A DNA stretch of 64,000 bases. Origin: Terriglobus sp. TAA 43. GTDB taxonomy: Bacteria > Acidobacteriota > Terriglobia > Terriglobales > Acidobacteriaceae. The translations under genes and the position numbers were made by a program. The notes under the pieces were generated by a model. That model was not told where the DNA came from and did not search any database. It was given only the letters and a program-made list of their open reading frames with translations. The stretch lies in NCBI RefSeq assembly GCF_000800015.1, contig NZ_JUGR01000001.1:1984001-2048000 (forward strand). Reading direction: 5' to 3'. Below are positions 9,593 to 19,834 of the stretch, piece after piece; position 1 is the stretch's first letter; each line of letters begins with the position of its first letter.

Positions 9593-11602
9593 ATGAAGTT
9601 CCGCCTTATCGCAGCCGCTGCACTTGCTCTTGCGATCACACCGCTCAACCATGCACAACAATGGACCGCACCTACTCCGGAAGAGTTGAAGATGACTTCA
9701 TTCGCCGACGTTCCGGGCGCCGATGCCATTGTGCTGAACAAGGAAGAGATCGACGATGACGACATGCATGTGCAGCACCACTACATGCGCATCAAAGTTC
9801 TGACGGAAAAAGGTCTGAAGTACGCCGACATCGAAGTTGATTTCAATAAGAAAACGGATTCGTCCGGTTACACCATTGGCGAGTTCTCTGCACGCACTGT
9901 GCAGCCGGACGGCACAATCGTTCCATTTACCGGCAAAGGCATGGACAAGGTCCTGGAGAAGGACGCAATTAATAACTACACCCGACGCGCTTACACCTTG
10001 CCAGCCGCTAAGGTGGGCAGCATCCTGGAATATCGCTACTCGATCCGGCGTGACGATAACTGGTTCTCGTCACCGCGGTGGATCATGCAGGGCGACCTCT
10101 ATATCAAGAGCGAGCACTACCTTTGGAAGCCGACAGACCATCCGCTTGTGACACGATCACGCGGTGGCCGCGAGAATATTTCGGAACGTCTGACCTGGGC
10201 CAAGGCACTTCCCGCAGGGTTGGATGTAGCGCAGATTAAGACGCCGAACGGTCGCATTCAGTTTGAGGTCACTGCATCCGACGTTATGCCGTTTGCGAAC
10301 GAGCAGTACATGCCTCCCATCTACTCTTCGCGTTACCACGTGTTCTTCTATTACACGCCTTACTACAACGGTAAGGATTACTGGGATACGGAGATCAAGT
10401 ATTGGAACTCCGACACCAACAAGTTCACAGGCAGCAACAGCACAGTTTCTTCCACTGCACACGAGATCACTACAGGCGCAACCACGGATGAGGATAAGGC
10501 AAGAAAGCTCTATGCCTTTGTAATGACGCTCGAGAATACGGATTACACGCGCGAGCGGACATCGCAAGAAGAAAAGAAAGAGATCAAGTCGGCGGAAGAT
10601 GTTCTGAAGCGGAAGCATGGATCTGCAAACCAGATTGCCATGACGTATGTCGCTCTGGCACGTGCTGCTGGGCTGAAGGCAGATGCCATGCTCGTCTCAG
10701 ACCGCTCCTATCTCATCCTGGACGTGAGCTGGCTGGATATTTCGCAGCTTACGGACACCATCGCGATTGTGAACTATGGCGGCCAGGACCATTACCTGGA
10801 TCCGGGCAGCCGTTACACCCCCTTTGGCCACCTGGAATGGGATCACACTATTTCCGGCGGTATCCGAGAAGACAATAAAAACGCAGCGCAGCAGTTCACC
10901 ATGACTCCTAGTGACACTTATAAGTACTCGCACACGTCGCGCGTGGGAGATTTGACGATTGCAGACGATGGTCACATGACCGGAAAGGTGACGTTGACCT
11001 TTGAAGGCAGCCCCGCACTCCGCTGGCGCCACGTTGCATTGAAGAACGACGATGCAGAACTGAAGGATCAACTGAAGAAAGAAATCGAATCGATGCTGCC
11101 AAGTGGCTCTGAAGTGAACGTGGCATCGATTGGAAACCTTACTAACGGCGAGCTCCCGCTGAAGGTAGAAGCCACTGTAAGTGGCCGCATCGGCAACAGT
11201 GTTGGATCACGTGTGATGCTGCCCAGCGTATTGTTTGAGAACAATAACAATCCGCGCTTCCCGCATGAAAAGCGCGATCAAGCCGTCTATTTTCCTTACT
11301 CGGAGCTGAGCCAGGATGCCGTACGCTATACGCTTCCCGCCGGCTGGGCCGTAGATTCCGCTCCTGTCAACCAGGTAACCTCGTTTGAAAAGCTGGCAGC
11401 TTATACTCTCACCTCGCAGCAGAAAGCGAACACCATCACACTGCGGCGCGACTTCATTATGGGCGATATCTATTTCCCGAATGATAAGTACAAGGAACTC
11501 CGCACCTTCTACAACGACTTTGAAGCAAAAGATCATAGTAATGTCGTTATCAAACGCAGCCCTGCCACTGCCTCAACGGCTGCTTCCGCTAGTGCACAGT
11601 AA
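9593..11602 (+). CDS. Secreted DUF3857 protein with degenerate transglutaminase domain
   Basis: A 669-aa paralogue of the preceding gene, with signal peptide (LALAITPLNHAQQ) and the same domain order. Lining up the core motif, RYGDCKDKA of the neighbour corresponds to RKHGSANQIA here, so the nucleophilic Cys is Ala (about residue 345). The His position (NHMIAAI in the neighbour) reads TDTIAIV, while the Asp (YLDPGSRYTPFG) is kept. The domain should be unable to perform the usual cysteine chemistry and may act as a binding or partner subunit. AGGAG sits 9 nt before the ATG, and the 34-nt gap suggests one operon. The C-terminus is Ser/Ala/Thr-rich. A strong terminator follows. Confidence 0.87.
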   Translation: MKFRLIAAAALALAITPLNHAQQWTAPTPEELKMTSFADVPGADAIVLNKEEIDDDDMHVQHHYMRIKVLTEKGLKYADIEVDFNKKTDSSGYTIGEFSARTVQPDGTIVPFTGKGMDKVLEKDAINNYTRRAYTLPAAKVGSILEYRYSIRRDDNWFSSPRWIMQGDLYIKSEHYLWKPTDHPLVTRSRGGRENISERLTWAKALPAGLDVAQIKTPNGRIQFEVTASDVMPFANEQYMPPIYSSRYHVFFYYTPYYNGKDYWDTEIKYWNSDTNKFTGSNSTVSSTAHEITTGATTDEDKARKLYAFVMTLENTDYTRERTSQEEKKEIKSAEDVLKRKHGSANQIAMTYVALARAAGLKADAMLVSDRSYLILDVSWLDISQLTDTIAIVNYGGQDHYLDPGSRYTPFGHLEWDHTISGGIREDNKNAAQQFTMTPSDTYKYSHTSRVGDLTIADDGHMTGKVTLTFEGSPALRWRHVALKNDDAELKDQLKKEIESMLPSGSEVNVASIGNLTNGELPLKVEATVSGRIGNSVGSRVMLPSVLFENNNNPRFPHEKRDQAVYFPYSELSQDAVRYTLPAGWAVDSAPVNQVTSFEKLAAYTLTSQQKANTITLRRDFIMGDIYFPNDKYKELRTFYNDFEAKDHSNVVIKRSPATASTAASASAQ

Positions 11603-11616
11603 TCAATCATCCATAG

Positions 11617-11651
11617 AAAAAGAGGCGCTCCTTCGGGAGCGCCTCTTTTTT
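11617..11651. terminator. Bidirectional rho-independent terminator
   Basis: AAAAAGAGGCGCTCC pairs with GGAGCGCCTCTTTTTT around a TTCG tetraloop. There is a T-run on the plus-strand side and an A-run on the other, so it can end both the DUF3857 operon and the converging TolB-like gene. Confidence 0.95.
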
Positions 11652-11668
11652 CGTGTGTGCTGTAGCGT

Positions 11669-12628
11669 TCAGGGGATAGGTTCGTAAGTCACGTAGGCAA
11701 ACGAATGAGAATCCGGCGACCACGAATTTACATTGATCGTTCCCTGCCCACCGATCGCCGTGACTAACGGCTTAGGAGCCGATGCTGGTGTTCCTTTGTG
11801 CAATGGCACTCCCATGATCTGCACCTGTACCGTGCGAGGATCGTGCGTGGCTGTTCCCTTCGGGTAGGCAATGTAAACCAGCATCTTTCCGTTGGGCGAT
11901 GGATGCGGGAACCAGTCCTCATTGCCATCGGCAATCATCTTCTCAGCGCGTTCATCTGCTTGGCCCGCGCCCGTAACAGGCATGCGCCAGATTGATTGCT
12001 GCCCAGTTCGCTCGCTGTTGAAATAGATCGTGCGGCCATCCGGTGTAACGTCCGGTCCGTCATCGCGGCGTTCGTCTGTTGTCAGTCTCACCTCCGAACC
12101 ACTATTGAGCCGAAGGCTATATAGATCAAATTGCTTTGTGCCATTGCGTTGCGCAACGAAGACAATCGTGTTGCCGTCCGGGGTGAAACCGTGAAAGTAG
12201 CTGTTCCATTCCGTCGTTAACGGACGGATGTTTGTGCCGTCTGCATTTGCGAGATATACGTTCGATCCCTTTGCGGGAGCTTTCGTAGCAGAAAACACAA
12301 ACAATTTGCCGTCCGGCGAAAAGCCCTTGTCGTTGTTACAGCGATATTCCGAAGGAATCTGTAGGCGTTGTGGCTTCAAAGATCCATCGGGCTGCGGATC
12401 CATCCGATAGATCGTGCCGCCTGAGTTTGCAATCAGGAATTTTCCATCCGGCGACCATGTGGGAGCCTCCCACACCGCGTCCGCCTGAAAGACTTGGTGT
12501 GTCTTGTGGTCATTCATGCGATAGATCCACATGCGGCTGCGCAATGGCTGAGGCGGCGGTGTTGCTGCCTGCTGTGCAACCACTGCCCCTGTAACAAGGC
12601 ATCCTAAAATTACGCTGTATCGAGCCAT
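11669..12628 (-). CDS. TolB/WD40-like (PD40) beta-propeller protein, exported
   Basis: About 319 aa with a short signal peptide (YSVILGCLVTGAVVAQQ). At least five PD40-type blades can be seen, each with a WSPDG-like core: TWSPDGKFLI, GFSPDGKLFVF, GFTPDGNTIVFV, VTPDGRTIYF, HPSPNGKMLVYI and SWSPDSHSFAYV. Most end in a strand feeding the next blade. The fold is shared with TolB and with the propeller of prolyl oligopeptidases, but there is no hydrolase domain here. It probably binds a protein or glycan in the periplasm. AAGG lies 7 nt before the ATG at 12628, and an ATG one codon earlier is equally possible. The gene shares a terminator with the DUF3857 pair and is divergent from mfd. Confidence 0.85.
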   Translation of the reverse strand: MARYSVILGCLVTGAVVAQQAATPPPQPLRSRMWIYRMNDHKTHQVFQADAVWEAPTWSPDGKFLIANSGGTIYRMDPQPDGSLKPQRLQIPSEYRCNNDKGFSPDGKLFVFSATKAPAKGSNVYLANADGTNIRPLTTEWNSYFHGFTPDGNTIVFVAQRNGTKQFDLYSLRLNSGSEVRLTTDERRDDGPDVTPDGRTIYFNSERTGQQSIWRMPVTGAGQADERAEKMIADGNEDWFPHPSPNGKMLVYIAYPKGTATHDPRTVQVQIMGVPLHKGTPASAPKPLVTAIGGQGTINVNSWSPDSHSFAYVTYEPIP

Positions 12629-12680
12629 CATCCCGCCTTCACGGCACAACCTGACACCACTTTTCTGAACGACGGAAGAC

Positions 12681-12686
12681 TACACT
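12681..12686 (+). promoter_or_regulatory. -10-like TACACT nine nt before mfd start
   Basis: TACACT ends 9 nt before the mfd ATG. If it is a -10 element, transcription would begin at or within a few bases of the start codon, giving a leaderless or nearly leaderless mRNA. No good -35 hexamer is seen. The sequence is read directly; the function is inferred. Confidence 0.4.
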
Positions 12687-12695
12687 GAAAAGGCA

Positions 12696-15600
12696 ATGAT
12701 TCTCCCCTTTGTCCGCGACATGATTGCGGACCTGGAACATACCGAACCGTTTGAGCGCCTGCGTCGCCATCTTTCCGGCGGGTCGGGGCGACGCCGCGTC
12801 TCTGGGCTGACTGCAACAGCGCGCGCCATTTATCTGCCGTTAATGATTCGCGCCAGCAATGCTCCGGCGCTGATTCTGGTAAGCGATAACAAGGCCGCGG
12901 AAGCGCTCCATGCGCAGCTTAATGCCACATGCGAATTGACCGGTGCGCTGAAGTGCGAAGAGGTTCTACGCCTGCCCGCACATGATGTTTTGCCGTTTGA
13001 GAATCTGTCGCCGCACGCCGAAATTGCCGAGCAGCGCGCAAGCACTCTATGGAAGATCTGCACAGGCGCGGCGCGTGTGGTGATTGCGCCATTGGAAGCC
13101 GCGTGCATGATCCTGTTCGGTCGTGATTATTACGCGGCACTCACCATTGAACTGAAGCGCGGTGAAGAGCATGACACCACCATGCTGCTGGAGCATCTGC
13201 TAACGGTGGGTTACACGCGCGTGGATGTGGTTGAAATGCCCGGACAGGTGACTCTGCGCGGCGGCATTATGGATGTCTATTCGCCAGAGATGGATCGGCC
13301 TGTCCGCATTGATTTCTTCGGCGACGAGATCGAGTCCATGCGCAAGTTCGATCCGGAGACGCAACGCTCGTCTTCACCCGTGGATGAAATCACCCTGCTA
13401 CCGCTGACGGAAACGCCCGTAACAGAAAAGCTGTTGGGCGCAGTACACGCGCGGCTTGTTCGTGGTGGCGCTGCCGGCGCAGAGCTGGAAGGCGGCGAAG
13501 AGCCGCGCGAGATTGCATCCAGCGTTGGGAATGTTTCGGTCTTTCCCGGATGGGAGTTTTTCGCACCTGTGGCAGGCGCGGCAAGCACGCTGCTGGACCT
13601 GATGGGCCCGAAGACACGCGTGTACGTGGAAGAGCCCGCCATGGTGAAGAACCAGGGCGAGCGCTGGTGGAACAAGATTGAGCAGCGGCACGACCGCAGT
13701 GGCATTGGAAATCTTGTTAAGCCCGGCGATATTTATATCTCGCCATGGGATCTTGAGGATCGCATTCGCCGCTATCCCGGTGTGGAACTGGATCAGCTTG
13801 GCGCTGTAGATGTGTTGGAAGTAGACACGTCTTCGCAGACAGAGATTGAATTTGCATCGCGTCCCACGATGCGTTTTCACGGCTCGATTCCTGCCTTCAC
13901 AGAACATCTGAAATCACTGCAGCAGGCGGATGCGCGCGTGATGATCGCCGCGCCCAATCAGGGCGAAGTGGAACGGCTTGCGGGCATGTTGCAGGAGTAC
14001 GGACTGGCTTATCGCATTGGTTCGCGCGTGCAGCAGCAGAGCGGCTCTGCAACGGTATACGAAGAGAGTAGCTATCTCACCGGCGACATTCGCACGCCCG
14101 TCATCGTGCGTACGCCGCTTGCTGCTGGCGTGCAGTTTCTTGATCTGGACAAAGCGACGGCGCGGCAACTCATTATCTTTGGCGCGCAAGACCTAAATGA
14201 TGAAGCTGACGTCCAGGCGCGGCCCGTTCAGCGTAAGTCAAAAACAGCAGCCTTCATCAGTGACTTCCGCGACCTTACCGTGGGCGACTACGTTGTCCAC
14301 GTAGAACACGGCATTGCGAAGTACATGGGCCTTCGCACCATTGACCAGGAAGGCGCTCCCTTGGAGCTGATGATCCTGGAGTTTGCAGACGAGGCAAAGC
14401 TCTATGTTCCGCTGACGCGCCTTGATCTGATTCAGAAATATCGCAGCAGCGAAGCCGGGCCTTCACCGGAACTGAACAAGCTGGGCGGGCAGGCGTGGGC
14501 CAAGACCAAGGCTCGCGTCAAGAAAGCCATGCAGGACATGACGGAAGAACTGCTGAAGCTGTACGCGCAGCGGCAGGCCGCCATGGGTTTTGCATACACG
14601 CAAGACACGCAGATGATGCGTGAGTTTGAAGACGCCTTCGATTACAACGAGACGGACGATCAGATTGCCGCGATTGCGGACATCAAGAACGACATGGAAT
14701 CGAATCAGCCAATGGATCGGCTGCTATGCGGTGACGTAGGTTATGGCAAAACCGAAGTAGCAATGCGCGCTGCGTTCAAGGCAGTGCAGGATTCAAAACA
14801 GGTGGCGATTCTTACGCCAACGACGGTACTCGCATTCCAACACTTTCAATCGTTCAAGAAACGCTTCGCGCGCTTCCCTGTGAACGTTGAACTTGTTTCA
14901 CGCTTCCGCACGGCAAAGGAACAAAAGAAGATTCTGGAAGACACTGCAGAGGGCAAAGTCGATATCCTCATCGGCACACATCGCCTGCTGTCGAAAGACA
15001 TTGTTTTTCAGGACCTGGGACTGCTCGTTGTGGATGAAGAGCAGCGCTTTGGTGTGCGACATAAAGAACGCCTGAAACAGATGCGTGCACACATTGATGT
15101 GCTCGCGATGAGTGCCACGCCGATTCCACGCACACTGCACATGAGCCTGCTGGGCCTGCGCGATATGAGCGTGATTGAAACGCCCCCCAAAGACCGCATG
15201 GCGATTCAAACCATAGTGGCCAAGTTTGATGAGAAGCTGCTGCGTACTGCGATTGAATTAGAGCTGGAACGTAACGGCCAATGCTATTTCGTACACAATC
15301 GTGTAGAGACAATCTACGAGCTCGCGTCGAAGATACGCGAACTGGTACCACAGGCGCGCGTGATCACGGCGCATGGACAGATGGCAGAAGGTGAACTTGA
15401 AAAGGCGATGCTCGCTTTTATGAATGGTGAGTATGACGTTCTGTGCGCCACGAGCATTATTGAAAACGGCCTCGACATTTCGCGCGCAAATACGATCATC
15501 ATTAATCGCGCAGATCGCCATGGATTAAGTGAGCTCTATCAGCTTCGTGGTCGCGTGGGCCGCAGCGATCGTAGAGCTTATGCGTATCTTCTGATTCCGC

Positions 15601-16322
15601 CTGAGAACGAACTTACTGAGGTTGCACGCAGACGCCTTGCCGCGTTGAAAGAATTCAGTGATCTGGGCGCGGGCTTCAAGATTGCGGCGCTTGATCTGGA
15701 ACTGCGTGGCGCTGGCAACATGCTCGGCGGCGAACAGAGCGGCCACATTGAAGCCATCGGCTTTGAGATGTATACATCGATGCTGCAAGAAGCGGTAAGC
15801 CGCATCAAGGGTGAACTGAAGGATGAGCGTCCGGGCGTGGTGTTGAACCTTGGCATCTCGCTGCGCATTGATCCGACGTACATCGCAGAAGAAAACCAAC
15901 GCCTGCGCATGTACAAGCGTATTGCTGGCGCAACGGATACGGGTGTTCTCGCAGACGTTCGTTCTGAGATGATTGATCGCTACGGCGAGCTTCCTGACTC
16001 CGTTGCGAACCTGCTTGCCGCAGCGGAGATTCGTTTGCAGAGCGAGCGCATCAGCATTGCGCAGCTTGATCGTAAACGTGTGCAGATGGAAGAGAACCGT
16101 CAGAAGGTCTTCCGCGAGATGATCATCATCAAGTTCGATCCGAAAGCGAAGATCGATCCTGGCATGCTGATGAAACTGGTGTCGCGCAATACGAAAAAGG
16201 GCGCAAAGTTTACACCGCAGGGTGTCCTGTACTGGCCTCTGACCAGCGCGCAATCAGCAGATGTAATTGCAGAAACGAAAGCATTGCTGGAACAGCTTGA
16301 TCTGACGCCGGTGACTGCATGA
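12696..16322 (+). CDS. mfd: Transcription-repair coupling factor
   Basis: A 1208-aa DNA translocase that removes RNA polymerase stalled at lesions and recruits UvrA. The N-terminal UvrB-homology region (about 1-340, including [20 protein letters not shown]) is followed by the RNA-polymerase-interaction domain (about 520-600; [19 protein letters not shown]) and the superfamily-2 helicase core (about 640-1010). The core shows Walker [17 protein letters not shown], the DEEQ box ([14 protein letters not shown]), motif [17 protein letters not shown], and [15 protein letters not shown]. The C-terminal TRCF domain covers about 1030-1160. Length is typical. The next gene starts within its stop codon (ATGA overlap). 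Confidence 0.98.
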   Translation: MILPFVRDMIADLEHTEPFERLRRHLSGGSGRRRVSGLTATARAIYLPLMIRASNAPALILVSDNKAAEALHAQLNATCELTGALKCEEVLRLPAHDVLPFENLSPHAEIAEQRASTLWKICTGAARVVIAPLEAACMILFGRDYYAALTIELKRGEEHDTTMLLEHLLTVGYTRVDVVEMPGQVTLRGGIMDVYSPEMDRPVRIDFFGDEIESMRKFDPETQRSSSPVDEITLLPLTETPVTEKLLGAVHARLVRGGAAGAELEGGEEPREIASSVGNVSVFPGWEFFAPVAGAASTLLDLMGPKTRVYVEEPAMVKNQGERWWNKIEQRHDRSGIGNLVKPGDIYISPWDLEDRIRRYPGVELDQLGAVDVLEVDTSSQTEIEFASRPTMRFHGSIPAFTEHLKSLQQADARVMIAAPNQGEVERLAGMLQEYGLAYRIGSRVQQQSGSATVYEESSYLTGDIRTPVIVRTPLAAGVQFLDLDKATARQLIIFGAQDLNDEADVQARPVQRKSKTAAFISDFRDLTVGDYVVHVEHGIAKYMGLRTIDQEGAPLELMILEFADEAKLYVPLTRLDLIQKYRSSEAGPSPELNKLGGQAWAKTKARVKKAMQDMTEELLKLYAQRQAAMGFAYTQDTQMMREFEDAFDYNETDDQIAAIADIKNDMESNQPMDRLLCGDVGYGKTEVAMRAAFKAVQDSKQVAILTPTTVLAFQHFQSFKKRFARFPVNVELVSRFRTAKEQKKILEDTAEGKVDILIGTHRLLSKDIVFQDLGLLVVDEEQRFGVRHKERLKQMRAHIDVLAMSATPIPRTLHMSLLGLRDMSVIETPPKDRMAIQTIVAKFDEKLLRTAIELELERNGQCYFVHNRVETIYELASKIRELVPQARVITAHGQMAEGELEKAMLAFMNGEYDVLCATSIIENGLDISRANTIIINRADRHGLSELYQLRGRVGRSDRRAYAYLLIPPENELTEVARRRLAALKEFSDLGAGFKIAALDLELRGAGNMLGGEQSGHIEAIGFEMYTSMLQEAVSRIKGELKDERPGVVLNLGISLRIDPTYIAEENQRLRMYKRIAGATDTGVLADVRSEMIDRYGELPDSVANLLAAAEIRLQSERISIAQLDRKRVQMEENRQKVFREMIIIKFDPKAKIDPGMLMKLVSRNTKKGAKFTPQGVLYWPLTSAQSADVIAETKALLEQLDLTPVTA

Positions 16323-16987
16323 AGACAAAGCCGCAATCTTTTAAGGCCACGCTAGAAAAGATGCAGGACACGCTTGGCTGGACCATTGTCCCCGTGCCGT
16401 TTGATCCTGCGAAGGTGTGGTCAGAGAAGATTCGCCAGCGCGTCAAAGGCACTATCAACAGCTTTGCATTCCGCACTTCGCTCTTCCCTGTGACGGGAAA
16501 AACCGGCACTTACTTTTTGCTGGTAAATCGTGCCATGCAAGAAGGAGGTAACGCATCTCTGGGCCATGTGGCATCGTTCACGCTTGAGCCTGATCTTGAT
16601 CCGCGGCCTGCGGAGTTGCCGGAAGAACTGGACGCACTGTTGGATGAGGAGCCTGGCCTTCGTGAATACTACGAATCCTTTACGGAGTACACGCGCCGCG
16701 AGATGGGCAAGTGGGTTCTTGGTGTGAAAAGCGACGAGGCAAGGATGCGTCGTGCGCAGCAGGGCGCAGAACGGATGCTGTTTGCAATGGAGGGGGAACG
16801 CGAGCTTCCGCCTGCCATTGCAAAGGCGCTGAATGCGCGTCCCAAAGCAAAGGCTGGCTGGGCAAAGATGACAGAGTTGCAGCGCCGCAATGGATTGCTG
16901 GCCGTGGGCTACTACCAAACGCCGGAATCGCGCGCCAAACGCATTCAGAAGTTATGCGACGAAGCGGAAAAACGCGCCGGAAAGTAA
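16319..16987 (+). CDS. DUF1905 / YdeI-OmdA (bacteriocin-protection-like) protein
   Basis: A 222-aa protein starting with an ATGA overlap on mfd, so translation is probably coupled. Residues about 20-90 match a DUF1905 barrel (VWSEKIRQRVKGTINSFAF, TYFLLVNRAMQEGG). The C-terminal part (about 150-220) has the OmdA/YdeI pattern: PPAIAKALNARPKAKAGWAKM, then RNGLLAVGYYQTPESRAKRIQKL. Named members have been linked to bacteriocin tolerance or surface proteins, but no reaction is established. Coupling with a repair gene may be incidental. Confidence 0.82.
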   Translation: MKTKPQSFKATLEKMQDTLGWTIVPVPFDPAKVWSEKIRQRVKGTINSFAFRTSLFPVTGKTGTYFLLVNRAMQEGGNASLGHVASFTLEPDLDPRPAELPEELDALLDEEPGLREYYESFTEYTRREMGKWVLGVKSDEARMRRAQQGAERMLFAMEGERELPPAIAKALNARPKAKAGWAKMTELQRRNGLLAVGYYQTPESRAKRIQKLCDEAEKRAGK

Positions 16988-17025
16988 TCCACAACTCCGA
17001 CCGCGCAGTAATATGTTCGCAAGCC

Positions 17026-18780
17026 ATGCGACTGCTTCTACGCACTCTTACCGTTTCCGTTCTGACCCTCACGGCATGCAGCCTGCAGGCGCAACGCATC
17101 TCTGCCGACGGCGCCATGCAGACCTTTGATGTGCTGTCGAACCAGTACTTCGATGAGTTTTATTTCCCGAAGACGCCAACATCAGGAACGTCCGTTGGGT
17201 ATCACCAGTTTGATACCAAATTGGAGGATTATTCCGCTGCGGCTCGTACAAAGCAGATTGCCGGATTGCATGATTGGGAAAAGAAGTTCGAAGACATTCC
17301 CGCAGATGGGCTAGATGCCTCCGTCGCCGCGGACCGCGAAATCCTACTGAACTCCATCCGGTCGCAGTTGCTCACTCTAGAAGTGATTCGACCTTTGGAC
17401 AAAAATCCGGATGCGTATTCTTCTGGCGTTACGAGCAGCATTTTTGTGTTGATGGAGCGTCCGTTCGCACCTGCAAATGTCCGTCTGCGTGATGTCATTG
17501 CTCGAGAACGCCTGATTCCGCAGGTGTTTGAAGAAGCGAAAAAGAACCTGCAGAATCCCGCAAAGATATCCACGGAGATCGCGCTGGAGCAGATTGACGG
17601 CATTGTCAGTTTCTTCCAGACCGATGTGCCTTCTGCCTTCAACGATGCGACAGATCGCATTGCCAAGGTGCAGTTTGCAAAGACGAACGCCGCGGTGATT
17701 CAGGCGTTAAAGGATTACGGCACATGGATGAAGTCGGATCTGTTGCCGCGCTCTAACGGCGACTTCCGGCTTGGCGCAGATACCTATCGCAAAAAGCTGC
17801 TGTATGACGAGATGGTGGACACGCCGCTGGACAAGCTGCTTGCAGTGAATGAAGCGAACATGCGGCAGAACCAGGCGGACTTTGCGCGTATTGCTAAGGA
17901 GTTTGATCCGAACAAGACACCCGCGCAGGTGTTGGCGCAACTGGCGACCATCCATCCCGCACCGGACAAGCTGCTGGACGCCTTCCGCGACAGCTTTGCC
18001 GCGGAGATTGCCTTCATCAAGGATCATCACATCATCACGATGCCCAACGATGAGCGGCCAGTGCTGCAGGAGACGCCACCCTTTATGCGCGCCACCACAT
18101 CAGCCAGCATGGACCCGCCAGGGCCGTTTGAAACACGCTCTACCAAGGCTTACTTCAACGTGACATTGCCGGAAAAAGGCTGGACTCCGGAACATATTGC
18201 CGAGCACATGGCGGAGTTCAACGTGGGCACGATTGTAAGCACCAGCGTGCACGAAGCCTATCCCGGCCACTTCACCCAATTCCTATGGCAAAACCAGTTC
18301 CCATCGCGCGTTCGTAAGTTGATCGGAGCTAACACGAATGTGGAAGGGTGGGCGCACTACACAGAGCAGATGATGTTAGATGAGGGCTTCCAGACACCCG
18401 GCGCGGACGTTCGCACACAGAAGCTGATTCGCCTGGGACAAATTCAAGACGCGCTGCTACGCAACGCGCGGTTCACAGTTGGCATCAAGATGCATACCGA
18501 AGGTTGGAGCACGGATCAGGCTGAGCAGTATTTCATAACCGAGGGATATCAGTCCCCTTCTGTTGCGAAGATGGAAACAAAACGAGGCACGTCCGATCCA
18601 ACCTATCTGTACTACACGCTCGGTAAGCTGGAAATATTGAAACTACGAGCCGATCTGAAAGCAAAACAAGGTGCGGCGTTCAATTTGCAGCAGTTTCACG
18701 ACAACTTTATGAGGCAAGGACCTGTGCCGATCAAGATTATGCGACAGGCAATGCTTAAAGATAATTCGCCAGTCTTGTAA
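17026..18780 (+). CDS. Exported DUF885 metallopeptidase-like protein
   Basis: A 584-aa protein from the ATG at 17026, which gives a clean signal peptide (LLLRTLTVSVLTLTACSLQAQ). A reading frame running further upstream overlaps the preceding gene and lacks any signal. The DUF885 domain fills the rest. Its hallmark is STSVHEAYPGHFTQFLW (HExxxGH-type) followed about 30 residues later by NVEGWAHYTEQMMLDEG, giving His, His and Glu candidates for a zinc site as in M3/M32-like thermolysin folds. It is likely a periplasmic peptidase of unknown specificity. A TAATAT hexamer ends 11 nt before the ATG, and no ribosome site is seen. Confidence 0.85.
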   Translation: MRLLLRTLTVSVLTLTACSLQAQRISADGAMQTFDVLSNQYFDEFYFPKTPTSGTSVGYHQFDTKLEDYSAAARTKQIAGLHDWEKKFEDIPADGLDASVAADREILLNSIRSQLLTLEVIRPLDKNPDAYSSGVTSSIFVLMERPFAPANVRLRDVIARERLIPQVFEEAKKNLQNPAKISTEIALEQIDGIVSFFQTDVPSAFNDATDRIAKVQFAKTNAAVIQALKDYGTWMKSDLLPRSNGDFRLGADTYRKKLLYDEMVDTPLDKLLAVNEANMRQNQADFARIAKEFDPNKTPAQVLAQLATIHPAPDKLLDAFRDSFAAEIAFIKDHHIITMPNDERPVLQETPPFMRATTSASMDPPGPFETRSTKAYFNVTLPEKGWTPEHIAEHMAEFNVGTIVSTSVHEAYPGHFTQFLWQNQFPSRVRKLIGANTNVEGWAHYTEQMMLDEGFQTPGADVRTQKLIRLGQIQDALLRNARFTVGIKMHTEGWSTDQAEQYFITEGYQSPSVAKMETKRGTSDPTYLYYTLGKLEILKLRADLKAKQGAAFNLQQFHDNFMRQGPVPIKIMRQAMLKDNSPVL

Positions 18781-18898
18781 TCGCGCAGATGATGACAAGT
18801 TTTCATGGAACGCTATTTGGTTAACTCGGTTAAATCCGATAGCATGACGAAATCGCCCCCAGCGTCTTGTACGAAAACCTCCATTGGATAAGCCAGAG

Positions 18899-19774
18899 AT
18901 GACCAAGACCATTCGTAAAGCTGTTTTTCCCGCCGCAGGCATGGGCACACGTTTTTTGCCTGCAACCAAGGCGACACCGAAGGAAATGCTTCCTCTGGTA
19001 GACAAGCCCCTGATCCAGTACGGCGTGGAAGAAGCCGTGGCTGCAGGGTGCACCGAGATCATCATTGTGACTGGCCGCGGCAAGGGCACGATGGAAGACC
19101 ACTTTGATCGCGCTCCTGAACTGGAAGCTTCGCTGGAAAAGCGTGGCAAACATGCGCTGCTGGACATAGCACTCTCCACCACGAAGCTGGCGAAGATCAC
19201 CTATGTGCGTCAGCCGGAGGCGCTCGGACTAGGGCATGCCGTGTTAATGGCGAAGGAGCTCGTTGGCGATGAGCCATTCGCTGTTCTGCTGCCGGATGAT
19301 ATCGTCGACGCGCAAACACCCTGCATGAAGCAGATGGTAGAAGCCTTCGCAAAGACGGGCTCGTCGATTCTCGGTAGCGAAGTCGTAGAAGGTGATGCGA
19401 TCCAGAACTACGGCTGTCTTGCATGCGCACCTGATGCCTCGGACTCACGCTTGCTCAAGGTTTCCGACATGGTGGAGAAGCCGAAGCCAAGCGAAGCGCC
19501 GAGCCAGAACGCAATCATTGGCCGCTACATTCTGACCCCGCGCATCTTCGAAATGCTGGAGACAATCACGCCCGGTGCAGGTGGCGAGTTGCAACTTACT
19601 GACGGCATCAAGGCGCTGCTGCAGTATGAGAGCGTTTATGGCTTTACCTATGAAGGCAAGCGTCATGATGCGGGCGACAAGCTCGGGTTCCTGAAGGCAA
19701 CGGTAGAGTTCGCTCTGCAGCGGCCTGACCTGGGACCGAAGTTCCGCGAATGGCTGAAGAACTTCCCCCTGTAA
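18899..19774 (+). CDS. galU: UTP--glucose-1-phosphate uridylyltransferase
   Basis: A 291-aa cytosolic enzyme making UDP-glucose from UTP and glucose-1-phosphate for cell-envelope polysaccharide. The nucleotidyltransferase motif KAVFPAAGMGTRFLPATKATPKEM lies at residues 6-29, followed by LVDKPLIQYGVEEAVAAG, QPEALGLGHAVLMAK, and the metal-site region FAVLLPDDIV. The ATG at 18899 is preferred over a TTG five codons earlier. It is monocistronic and ends at a strong terminator. Confidence 0.96.
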   Translation: MTKTIRKAVFPAAGMGTRFLPATKATPKEMLPLVDKPLIQYGVEEAVAAGCTEIIIVTGRGKGTMEDHFDRAPELEASLEKRGKHALLDIALSTTKLAKITYVRQPEALGLGHAVLMAKELVGDEPFAVLLPDDIVDAQTPCMKQMVEAFAKTGSSILGSEVVEGDAIQNYGCLACAPDASDSRLLKVSDMVEKPKPSEAPSQNAIIGRYILTPRIFEMLETITPGAGGELQLTDGIKALLQYESVYGFTYEGKRHDAGDKLGFLKATVEFALQRPDLGPKFREWLKNFPL

Positions 19775-19789
19775 GCAGCGCTTCATTAC

Positions 19790-19831
19790 AAAGCGAAATG
19801 GGATGCGATGATCGCATCCCATTTCGCTTTT
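19790..19831. terminator. Bidirectional terminator between galU and GDPD gene
   Basis: AAAGCGAAATGGGATGCGA and TCGCATCCCATTTCGCTTTT form a near-perfect 19-bp stem with a 3-nt loop. T-runs occur on both strands, so it serves the convergent galU and glycerophosphodiesterase genes. Confidence 0.95.
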
Positions 19832-19834
19832 GCA

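Noticed and set aside
16711-17025. Upstream part of the frame leading into the DUF885 gene
   Set aside because: It overlaps the YdeI/OmdA gene in another frame and would bury the signal peptide.
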